From Cyanoderma ruficeps (taxonomy: Eukaryota > Chordata > Aves > Passeriformes > Timaliidae), in the NCBI GenBank assembly GCA_008694505.1, contig VZDJ01004378.1:24427012-24491011 (forward strand): a DNA stretch of 64,000 bases, read 5' to 3'. The position numbers and the translations under genes are program-made. This document shows positions 50,501 through 61,300 of the stretch, piece by piece. The notes under the pieces were generated by a model. It was given only the letters and a program-made list of their open reading frames with translations. It ran no database searches and was not told the DNA's origin. Numbering within the stretch: the stretch's first letter is position 1; the number at the start of each line of letters is the position of its first letter.

Positions 50501-53500
50501 AAGCAGTTTGGAAGATGGATACACAGTTTTGAGTGATCCCACTTAAATCTAACAGAACTCATTGTAAATGGACACACTGTTGTTTTGGATCTTCAAGGAG
50601 GCGTCCTGGAACAGGAAGTACATATGGCTGAAAGATCCTACAATTCTTTACATCTCTGACCAGATGGTGAGCTCTGTTATATGAGGGTAGAAAATCAGTG
50701 GTGAATGAAGGTGAAAACGCTTTTGCAACAAGATCCGAGATGGGAACAACTCCTTAGAGGTGAGAGAGAGAAGAGACAGAGGAAGAACAAAGAAACTCTT
50801 CTGTCTCAAGCAGGACAAGGTCAAGTAGACCTGTAGCAGCAGACCTGAGGGTAAAATGTCAATAGAAGTGACATCTGTGGCAATACATTTATGTTCCCCA
50901 GAAGTTTGGAAAGATAAAGAAAGTCCATTCCATTGAAAAGAAGAAGGGAGGAGACAAGAGGGGAACATAAGACTTCTGACTGTGATGTGGAAAAAGGTAA
51001 TATGCATTGGCCTCATATTATTATGAAACCAAACCAACTGTAATATCCACTAGCCTGAGTAGGACCATCATCTGATAACAGCAAGATGCCTCATTCCAAA
51101 GACATACGACTTGACATTTTCTTATGGCAGCAGTATTTCTTATGACCAGGGCAGGACTAAAGCGTGTCGCAGACATGGTGAAAAAGTGACGGTCTTGTCT
51201 CACATTTTCAAAGGGCACAGGAGCTGGGAGTTAAAAGGGTTTGTGACTCCATAGGTTCCAAATATTTGGCAATCCAGCCAGACCAGAGAAGTTCTTCTCC
51301 CTACCCGTACACAAGGCATTCTTACAGTTTCCCTAAAGAGGAGCTCCATGGCCATGTTGGTCTTGGCATTCAGTCAGAATGGTAGTTATGCTGCTAGAGC
51401 CTTCCTGACCTTAAGAAATAGCTTTTGTGGCAGGCAGGAAAAGACAAGGGAGTGTTTGGGAATTGTGCCTAGCAGGATGCAGCCATAGGACAGTAAAGGT
51501 CCAACAGTTTTTTCTGCCAACTCTCATGGATAATTTTTACTGATGGCTGTCATAGACATTCCAATTCCAACAGAGGAGAAGCAACTCTTATTTTTATTAA
51601 CTGCTCTTTGGCCCCGAGTTACTGCTGTAGGTGAGACTTTATTCCTTAGCTGCCTTGAAAGGCCAACCAGTAGCATTGCCTTTATGTGTATTCCATTACT
51701 TCCTCTGAGAAATCTCCCTACACCATAGCCTGAAGAGGGCCTCTGGGAACATAAATCTCAAATGTTTTGAGAGAGTCCAGATGGCCCTGGTAGGAAAGGG
51801 TAGTTTTCACTGATGTATTCTCATTGCACTGTGACTAATGTGTGCTGGACAGTAGGAAGGCCTGGCCAAGATGTAAATATTCTCTGTTGTTTTCTATTAG
51901 TTTTCCAAGAGGGCAGTCAGTCCTTGAAGTTGAAGTCAAGCATGGACTGGTTTTCAGGGCCAACACAGTTTGTACTTGCCAAAAGAAAAATATTTTCTTA
52001 TTTGACAATAAAATATTTCTGCACTTTGAAACAGTGTATCTATTCTCTTGACTTCTAGGGAGAACTTTTAGCTCTCTGCCTTCCACCTCTCCTCCTCACT
52101 TTTGGTGAAGTGCAAAAGTCACTGATCCGCACCTTGATCTAGGCAAGGAGGATCTCCGCTCCAGCTGGGGGAGGATTTCATGTGAACCTCAAGTCAGGTA
52201 CTTAGGAGAATAAAAACAGAGTTGAGATAATGTGAGGCTGGACAGTGAGCACCAAGGAACAGGAGGCAAGACAGCTCTCACAGGCTTGGGTTTGGAGAAA
52301 ATTTGGAGGAAAGTAGATGGGTGGTTATATTTTAGTCCCTTGCTTACTTACAAACAAGAGGTATTTTAAATAGAAGAGAACAGGGAAGATCTGCGTGGGC
52401 TGAGCACCCCTAAAAATTTTAATGGCAACAGAAGGAAAGCCTCCACAGGCAAATGAGACAGGGAAGGGAAAGGAAAGACTGTGTCAGAATGAGAAATCAG
52501 AGTTATCTGGGAGGAGTATGGAAGGTTATGGGATGTGCATGGTGAATATGCAAGCAGGAAGCTCTGGGATGAGTGTTGGATGCTACCATACTCATGGAAG
52601 CCCCAAGAATAGTATGGTGTGAGCCTTATCCCAAATTTATTTTTCTTGGTATACTTTTGGATGCTCCAGAAAAAGCAACTAAATATGTCTCATGGACATT
52701 AAAATGAAGGAGGGTGGATATTTGCCTCAGACCTATCTAGTTATCTGTATCTAGGATCTTTTTACATTGTATGCTATCAATAGCAAAGATAGAATAAAAA
52801 ATTTATGTTAAATATTAAATTTGGTAACCAAATTTTAAATTAGAAGATGTCATTTTTTGCACATCTTTATTTTAATGTATTAATATAATTTATATTAAAA
52901 TAAGTATTTTACTTTTGTGATGCTTGTGGCATCTGTTTTTTCAGCTACAATACTTCGCAAGTCTTTTTAAAAAATTATAGTTGGGACAAACTTCTTCAGA
53001 CCAAGGATAGAAGTCTTTAGGGTAGGTTGTTTTATTGCTGGACAGCTGTTCTAGGCCAGTCTCTGCTTCTTTCTCCTGTTTGATCAAAACCAAATTAAAA
53101 AAAAGAAAAAAACAACAACCCAAGTCCACACAGGGAGGTATTATATATGTCCTATTTCTACTCTTTAAATAAATTTTGAAAGCACTTTTTAAAACTCAGA
53201 TTCAAAGTACATTATGTTTACCAAGCAGTAGTGATGAAAACTAGGCCTATTGCCACTGAAGAGCATTCCCAGGATGGCTTAGAAAGAAACTCCCTAAAAT
53301 AATTATATTATCTTGTCCTTATATCTGGAAAATGAGAAGCAATAAGTTATTTATAATTATGAAGATTTAAATTACAAAAACTGGAGCTTTCTTCAGCCAT
53401 GAGTAATGGAAGCAAAATGTATGGGGTTTATTTTATTAATTCTATTTACAGTAATAACAATATGATATAAGAAAGTCTGCAATGATAAAGGGAAATTGGA

Positions 53501-54043
53501 ATTAAATACAGTGCAAGTACCATTAGTGGCACCTTTACTATATTGCATTGACTGACTAGCTTGCATTGCTACACTAATGCTGCATTCAATAATATTTGTG
53601 GTGATCGCTAAAAACCTGAGGTGTAATTAATGAAAGAAATTATTTTTGGGTAGGAATCAAATTATATTAGCACCTCACCAGAACAGACTCTTTTGTTCTC
53701 AGACATCTGCATTAACATCTTTATAAACAGCTTGTTCAGCTTACAAGGCAGCATGCTCTTACTGCTGCTCTTCGATCCTTTAGTGAAATGCACTGGGGAA
53801 ATGAATGTTGTCAGCCTGGACCAGGACCTGCTTTTAAGCTCTCCCTGTTAGTAAGAATGGAATGCTCTGGGGTCAGGCAACACACTTAAATCAGCCTTTA
53901 TCTCAAACTGGGCTACGTAAGAACAAACAAAAGAAGTATTTATTTACCAAATATAAATACATGACACCCTTTCTCAAAAATTCAGAAATAAAAGGAAGTA
54001 ACATATATCTACATAGCATTTTAGCATTCAGGGGCCATTTCAC
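47586..54043. other. noncoding DNA, nothing recognised except a GA tract
   Basis: A+T-rich with a few purine-rich patches (50640-51000, 52240-52600). ORFs up to 129 codons (50648-51037 -) have no recognisable motif and follow the purine/pyrimidine skew. No transposon family identified. Confidence 0.55.
50161..50174. repeat. (AG)7 microsatellite
   Basis: Seven uninterrupted AG units, followed by ACGCACGC. Confidence 0.9.
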
Positions 54044-54292
54044 CTTTCGGAGCTCAGCTAAGAAGTTGAAAGGTGCTTCACAGCCTTCATATCTGCAGTC
54101 TGTTTTGAAAACAACCTGACTCAGTCTGACTGCATTTGTGGAAGAAAATCCTGGATTTGCTGTTCCTATTTCACAAATACCATAATTCTCCTGATGAGGT
54201 TTAACAGAATTAAAGTTCACTCCACAAGACAAAGGCATTTTGGGCAAAGTTTCAACTTTGCTGCCACCAGAGAAGTGTCTGCTTAATCTAAC
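54044..54292 (-). other. possible 249-nt internal exon, protein unknown
   Basis: On the minus strand, AACATTAACTTTTCCAG is followed by 83 open codons and a weak-to-moderate donor (CGAAAG then GTGAAA, 54043-54038). The peptide begins VRLSRHFSGGSKVETLPKMP, has a middle part SCGVNFNS and ENYGICEIGTANPGF, and ends DCRYEGCEAPFNFLAELRK. Codon use is mixed and does not look like simple A+T bias. The frame actually stays open past the donor to 53903, giving about 133 codons in all. Entry and exit phase are 0. I cannot name the family. It is the most coding-like unexplained segment on this strand, yet an ORF this long is expected about once by chance. Confidence 0.25.
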
Positions 54293-55852
54293 CTGGAAAA
54301 GTTAATGTTTCTTGGGTATGATCCAGGGCTAACTTTATTTTTCCACAGAGCAAATGAAAGATTATTTTCAAGGTGAGCTGAGAAAATAGCTAAGTCATTC
54401 ATTGTAGGCTAAAAGCATTTCCTATTTCCTAAAATCAATGAATGGTATTCCTTCACATTGACCCTGCTATTTTCTAGAAATAGCATTTTCACAACTTTAT
54501 TGCAAATAAAGCGTGTTGATTACACTCCTAGATTTTCACAGTAAACAGCATTAGCCTAGTTTAGACTAAGCCTATGTGAAAAAGAAAGGATCATATCATA
54601 CAGGCAGGTAATATTTGTAAACATTCTGGTTAAGCAAAAAAAGTTAACATAATTTGTTTAACTTAAAAGTATCAGCTTGGGTTAGAACCCTTTCTGCCTT
54701 CACAAGCAATTGATCTCCATATTTGTCACAGCGTGTCTCAATACTTGGCTACAACCCGGAGTTTAGCAGCTTATGCATAAATATGTTCCACAGAAATGAG
54801 AAGTGGCAACCTATGCAAAACTTGCCTCTACTTTTCCATCTGCTTTTCTTCTATTTTGTGTCTTTTTCCCTTCCTTACAGGGACCTAGCGGATTGTGCAG
54901 AACTTCAGGAAAAAAGCAATTTGCCTACACAAGTGCAAACAGAATGACACTGGAGAGCAAGAGAGTGGCAATTCGATTATCTCCCTTAGTTACAAGCTGA
55001 GAAAATCTGTGATTTGAGGGGATTACTCAGAACGTCTTAGGAGGCTGTAAAAACCTTACCCTGATAAAAGTCACTTTGAATATATCATGTAACCTTCTTG
55101 TGTGAAAAACTGTTTCCCTCTCCAGTTCTCCTGCTAAATTTTGGCAAGCTCCTTATAGTATCTAAAGCCACTGGGATTTCTGCAGCTTCACGAGACAATC
55201 TACAGAATCCCAAGGAATCTACATTAGTATCTCTGGGGTTTGGCTAGGTTTTGTGTTCCTTGTAGACTGCTCTGGGGCTTGTATACACTTTATGCCTGTG
55301 TGTTGATGGATGGTTCGTGAGGCTATATAAATATTTTCTTACTTTTGTGTTATATTAAACATTACTCATGGAGAGTAGGTATTTCATGTCTCAGACCTTA
55401 TCAGAAAGGCCAAGTTAAAATGACTCCTTACATTTTAAAATTCACTTCCATTTAGGACCAGAAAAATGCTGAGAATGTCACGTCTACTTATTCTTTGTTT
55501 ATATACTTCGTGGCTGTGCCACTTTCTCTAAATATTCTATTATGAAAGCACATGGACGTATTCAGAGAAATACATATCACACTACAGCTTTGTTCTAGCT
55601 CATTTGCTGTAGGGTGCCTGGTGTAGTAATTTTAAATTTTAAAAAGGCACTATGTTCTATTTTTGTAGGGCCACAAGAACAGGATTTTATAAAAAGCTAT
55701 TCCCAAGGGCAGGCCTGTGGGAAAAGTTGTAATAAACTGCCTCCCACCATTGTATTGTCCAGCAGACAAAAAACAAACAAATACGTCTTACTTTCTTTTT
55801 AAAGTAACATATCATTGCAATTCCTTTTTTTAATCTCCACGTATTATGAGTA

Positions 55853-56320
55853 ATGTACATGAATAAAACCCATTCAAATCTAATTGCAGGCAGTTGCAGG
55901 ATCACCAAAAATGACACTGGTGTCTCAGAAAAAAATAATACAATACTCTCCCAATTCATTGTGAAAAGGTCCACAAACTTAATACCATTAAAAATCTTTT
56001 TGAGTGGCCTTCTAGTATTTCTTTTACTATCATTCTTCTTTAGTAAAGCAGCTCTAATTCCAGAAGACCACTTAATAGCACACTGTTCAAAGCTAATGAC
56101 ATTATCTCATTCACTAGAAAATCATGCAGAAGAAGAAAGAGAAAAACAATGGGGTTTTTTTCCACAGACTACATTTTTTATATCTTTTTTATTAATATTT
56201 TTATATTATTGTCTAAAAACACCACAAGAGCCTGGACAGCTACAAAACCAAGAAACACATCTGCTTTGTGAGAAGGAGTGGCTGCATGAGGAGAATTTCC
56301 AAAAGGCATTAAAGCCATAG
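55853..56320 (+). other. 155-codon ORF with two hydrophobic segments, doubtful
   Basis: The frame encodes a Lys/Asn-rich start, a hydrophobic stretch (IFLSGLLVFLLLSFFF, residues about 47-62), a charged middle (HAEEEREKQWG), a second hydrophobic stretch (FFISFLLIFLYYCL) and a polar end. T-rich DNA readily translates to Phe/Leu/Ile, so membrane-like segments arise from composition alone. There are no flanking splice sites, promoter or poly(A) signal to support a gene, and no family is recognised. Most likely chance; a decayed membrane protein or retroelement piece is the alternative. Confidence 0.12.
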
Positions 56321-56955
56321 TCTATGTTGGGGAAGACAACAACAGAAAAAACATGGCTCAAAGAGAGGCAAGAATCATCCTCTCAGCCCAAATACCATTT
56401 CATTCTTATGGAGAAAGCACAGAAAAGGATATTTAAAGGATTTCAGGCACCTGGGAGCAGCATCACCCTTCCTTCATGCAAGAATTGAGAAAGAAATCTA
56501 GCCCAGGAATATGATTTAGGGGTCCAAGCTGTAAACAATGCCAGAGCTTTCCTGAAAACCAGCAGGCTTGGGAGCCCTTGGCTCACTCATAGAAGTCTTC
56601 TGGAGGTACTGAGCCAGGATGAGGTATCATACACTTTTGGACCAAATTCTCTTGGTAGTTTTTGCTCCCTTACTAGGTAAGAAAAGCCACAGCTAGGCAA
56701 GACAAAACTAAACCTACACGATAACTATTTATTGAAAATAATTTATCTATTTAAAGGGAAAACTATGTTTTGTATTTTCTTTGGGCAATCTCAGAAAACT
56801 AGTCTTTATGAAAAATTCACTCAAGTAAAGAAAACAGCAGACAGCAGCAGCCTGGCTGCAAAATTTGTTTTTGATATAAGAATATAATCCTAAAAGTAGA
56901 AACATAAACAGGAACTGAGACAGATGATGCAGACTGTGTTCTGCAATGCCAGGTT

Positions 56956-57522
56956 TTGGTAGGTGAGCCACAGGTTCACAGATCCTCTTTGGAATTTGAA
57001 AAACACAAGTGTGCCTCCAGCTCAGAGCAAGCAGACAGCTATTTGGGAAGACAAGCTGCTAGTGACTTCACTCTGCTTTTTTCTCAGGCCCAATCTTCTC
57101 TGGCACAAAATAAACTTGATAATTCTTTCCTAAATTCTTGTTTGGAACAAACTTGTCCCTTCTCCCCCTGTGATGGGGCTCAGGTAGTGCTTTGGTCCAG
57201 TGATGATTTCTCAGAGTTTCTCTGGACAAAATCTGAGTCTCTCTGTTCTGTCCTGCCTTTAACACTGCCCCAGCAGGTTCAGAGTCCTCAGCTAACTCTC
57301 CTCACCTTCATTCCATACTTTGGTGTATGGAATGTCTACCATGACCATCCCACCAACCTTTTGGGCTCTTCAACAATCTCGATTTGGTGCTTTCAACAGC
57401 ACAATCACAACAAAATAATACAACTTTCAGCTGGATACTGCCTCGGCATGCATACTCACCATATTCGGATGCATACAGCTTGTGTGCTGCAAAGAACATC
57501 ACCATCTGCAGCCAGAATGTGA
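56956..57522 (+). other. 188-codon ORF, no recognised homology
   Basis: This is the longest + strand ORF in the window and is not explained by a CR1 or LTR that I recognise. It starts MVGEPQVHRSSLEFEKHKCA and ends TACVLQRTSPSAARM. It is Ser/Gln/Leu-rich with many Cys and His and has no signal peptide or clear domain. Two minus-strand ORFs of 65 codons overlap it. Composition is about 45 percent G+C, above the flanks, which lengthens chance ORFs. Possibilities are a decayed retrocopy, an unlisted repeat or a chance ORF. Confidence 0.15.
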
Positions 57523-58364
57523 CCCTTGCTCAGCCACTTGGCCTGGGCTTCAGGGAATGCTCCCAGGGGACATTGTCACTGGCAGCGTAGATGAAGATAC
57601 AGTCCAGTAATACGTGCTTTCAGTGGAAACTCCTGCTTAAAAAGCTGGGTGCTGTTTCATGGGCAGCTTCAGGGTTCCGGTTGATGTATGTTGGGGTCAA
57701 ATTAAGGCATGAGAGAGACCATTTTATTCAGTGAAAACCACCGTGTAGGCTAAGGTGAATAGATACATTTAATACTTCCTTCCCATGCATTAATGAAATG
57801 GATTTGGGCCAGCCTGTTCTCTCTCTTTTTCTCTCATTTTCAGTACCACTAATGTGACATTTAATTGTATAAAACTTCTAGAGATATCTACTTCTTACGT
57901 TTAGCTCAGTGTGTATGTGAATACTTGATGAGAGTTCTGAGTTTTCACAAGATTATGAGGGAATTATTTCCATCTGACATCCTCAAAATAATAGCCAACA
58001 TACTTTAACAGGAAGTGCATTTTGCTTCTGAAATGCAGAATTACTCAAGCAATGACTGAAATGCTGCATACTTCATAGGCTGTGTTCATATCACATGGCA
58101 CTTCTGTATGTTTCAATGCTGTTTTATGTAGGTAAAGATTATGTCAGTTTTGTTTAGTGTGATGTGATTTTTTTTAGTATTCAGGTAAAACCCTGCAAAA
58201 TATGAAAATTATGAAAATGATCTGATCCAGCTTGTTAGCAGGCAATGCCTGAATAAAAAGTAAAATCTGCTTCTATTTGAGGTTGAGTTATTTTTAGTCT
58301 CCCTTCCCTTGAATCTAAGTTTATGCAGCTTCATTCACGCAAGAGTTTTTATAGATTTTTCTGA

Positions 58365-58389
58365 GGGGGGATGGGAAAGGGAGGGTGGG
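58365..58389 (+). other. canonical G-quadruplex motif
   Basis: Five G runs (58365-58370, 58373-58375, 58379-58381, 58383-58385, 58387-58389) are separated by loops of 1-3 nt. This satisfies the usual four-runs-of-G3 rule with one spare run. It is isolated in A+T-rich DNA with no gene recognised nearby. Confidence 0.85.
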
Positions 58390-61300
58390 AACAGTGTAGT
58401 AGTAACTCCCTAGTTATTTGTGGGCTTTCTGACTAAGATATTTATACTCTCTATCTGTAGTGATTCCTCCAGCTTAGCACATTATGGCTTCAGATAACAA
58501 TTTTGTTCATTTAAAAATGATCCAATTATGAAAACTGGCAAAATTTCGGTTTTATAAATAAAAATACTTTTATTGTGTTGACATACCCAATACTCCCTTG
58601 AGTTGAGCAAGGGAGAAAGGAGTTAACAAGCTAAACATATCTAAATGGCTACTGTTGGCTGTTCCTCACAGTATTTCAGAAATATTCCATATGGAAGGAA
58701 GCAGATTTGATAAGGTTGTTCAAGAGGGAATCAAAAAATAAGAGGATGAAAAAAGAGAGAGAATCTTCTGTCATAATTAGAAGCATTTGGTCTCTCAGTT
58801 TTGACAAGTTTGCCAGGAGAAAAAGTAAGTTTCCTAGGAAGAGATGGTAGAGAGGAAAGAGAGATGACAGAAATTCTATCAGTCTGAGATACTAGAATCA
58901 GAAAAATAAAAAATGTGAAATCAGTCTTTGGCACTAAGATTTTTGAAGAATAAATGCTATTGTATATGTTTGAAGTATTTTTGCCTTTTTCATGATTTTA
59001 GGGTTTTTTAAATTTATTTCGTAGTATATCTCCAATGAAATTATATAGACTTAAAATTTATGTGTGGAGGTCATAAATAGCAAAATAATTCCATATATAA
59101 ACAGTCTCCTACAGACAATTCTCATTATTCCATTAATGCCATACCTTAATTAAACTTGAATTCCATTGTAAAAGAGTTTGGTTCGATTTTGAACAGAAGA
59201 CTATGTGTCATGGTCTCAGTTAATGGCTCTGGGCATTCCTCTTTCACCTGGCCTGACATGGTTCTTTATGTTTTTCCTCACTGACCTGTTTCTGTCACAT
59301 ACCTCTTGCAATCCATAGAAAGCATTGCAGAATCCTACACTCAGACTTTATATTTGCATCCCCCTAGGCTGAAGTTGCATGCCTGCAAGCATCTGAGTTG
59401 ATCTTGCAGCCTGCCAGAGCAGATGGAATCAGTTCGTGCCTCACCATGTCCTCCTCCTCATTCCCAGCTCCTCGCACCCAGTCTTGCCTGGGAAGGGCCC
59501 TTGTGCTGGGTCCTCCTCACACCCTTGCCCTTACTGGCCCAGCTGCTTCTTTCTGGGAGCTACAAAGAGTTAAGCGGAAGCACATAATAGAGACATGGTG
59601 TGTTGGACAGTTTGTGGAGATGAGAAAAGGAGGCGATTTTAACATGTGAAGGACGTGTATGATTAAGGGCAGCAGGAGGATAGAATGAGGGTTGGGCACA
59701 CCACCACTGAGGGCATGTCAAAGGTTGGTCATGGAAGGCCAGCCAGAAACTCTCTGAGCATCTTCTGGTATTGTTAGTGGAAGGAGCAATGCTGGGGGCT
59801 TGGGGCAAACTGTGATGCTGCCAGGAGTCCCCACGAGCCGAGAGCTGGGCTGGCTCTCTTCTACCCTTGCTGTGCAAAGTTTCATTTGCTCCCAGCTTTC
59901 ACTGAGATAAGGGAAAGCCTGAACATTAGCTGAATGGATATATCTTTCTGTTTGAAGCCTGCTGAATGCTAAGCTGCCCTGAAATGTACTTTTGATCCTG
60001 TAAGCTTAGTGAAGGCAGAAGATAGGGCAGGATTATAGAAAGGTCTTGTTTTTCTCTTGATACTTGGGTGTTACCTCAGTAAGTAGATTGCCAGTTTGTA
60101 GATTCCCTGGTCCACAACCTATCTCACCCGCAAATGTACTGCTGTTTCAGAGTTTGCCCTGCCTCAGTGCTTGTTGTGACTTCTAGCAATAGGTGATAAT
60201 TACGTACTTTTTATTTCAATTAAAAAACAACCTTTTGCCTGAGAAGTTTCAGATTTTAAGCGACAAATTATTTACATGGTTATAAATATATTAAAATATG
60301 AATAGAGGGAGTTAAGGTCTGCAGCTCCAAATCTCTAACCTAGGCTTTGTGTCAGGGTCTGCTTTTCAGAAGTTATGGAGAAGAAAGCTATCTATGGCCT
60401 TTGATGGTTGTTTTTGATGCTCAGTAACTAATTGAGTATCTAAAGAATGGGTCTTGTGATCAAGTTTGGCAGTTAATTTCTGGCAAATACCTTTTAACCC
60501 AGATATTGTAATTTCTGGTGTATCTACAGGTAAATCGTATATATAAATGTATTCCTATTTCACTTCAGAACAAAATAAAATAGCTTGATTACATCTTTTG
60601 TGAAATAATACTGCACCTGAAAATTTTGCTGAAATTTTGATACTGAGGTGAATTTTTTCAAAATTGATCAACATTATTAGAGACCAAAATAGAATTCTGC
60701 TACTTTTTTTTTTTCAATTTGGATGAAAGGTTTATTATATGAAACAGCTATGTTTATAGTAAAATTTTTATTCACAATATAATCACAATGTTTTGCTTGT
60801 ATAACTAGAGAAATAAATTACCAAAAAGCCAAAACTACTGACAAGACATTTTTCTTGCTCAGAAATATTCAGGTATGACACCTGAGTAAGATTTTTCTGA
60901 AAAAAAATTGTCTTCTTTCCTTGATCCTACCATCATGTTTTAAGTCCATCTGCCTTTGTCCTCTCAGAAACCCACAGCTGGTGTTGATACTGCCAATCCT
61001 ACACTGGATCCTAGATTAGATTTGGAAAAAACTCATGATGAAGTGCTTGAACAGTAATTCTTTTCATTTGCATCTTATTTTATTCTGGGCTTGTTGTGCA
61101 GATATGATGGAATACCAAACTAAATGGAGACTTATGAAAATCCTCATTGAATGTTAGCATCTAACATCTCAGTGCTCTGGCATTTCCTTCCAAATTTGTT
61201 GTTGTTTTAATATTCAAAAGAGATTAATTGTTCTTTTGTTGAGCCTGATGACGTATGGCTGGGAAAGTCACTGGCTGTATGAGTTGGCCCTTTTGGTTCA

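Noticed and set aside
54883..55000. Strong + strand acceptor (CTTTTTCCCTTCCTTACAG) followed by 39 open codons
   Set aside because: The acceptor is good, but no donor or poly(A) signal follows and the peptide is not recognisable; a chance pyrimidine tract is likely.
57308..57505. Minus-strand pieces with donors GTGAGG and GTGAGT under the 188-codon ORF
   Set aside because: Acceptors lack pyrimidine tracts and frames change between pieces.
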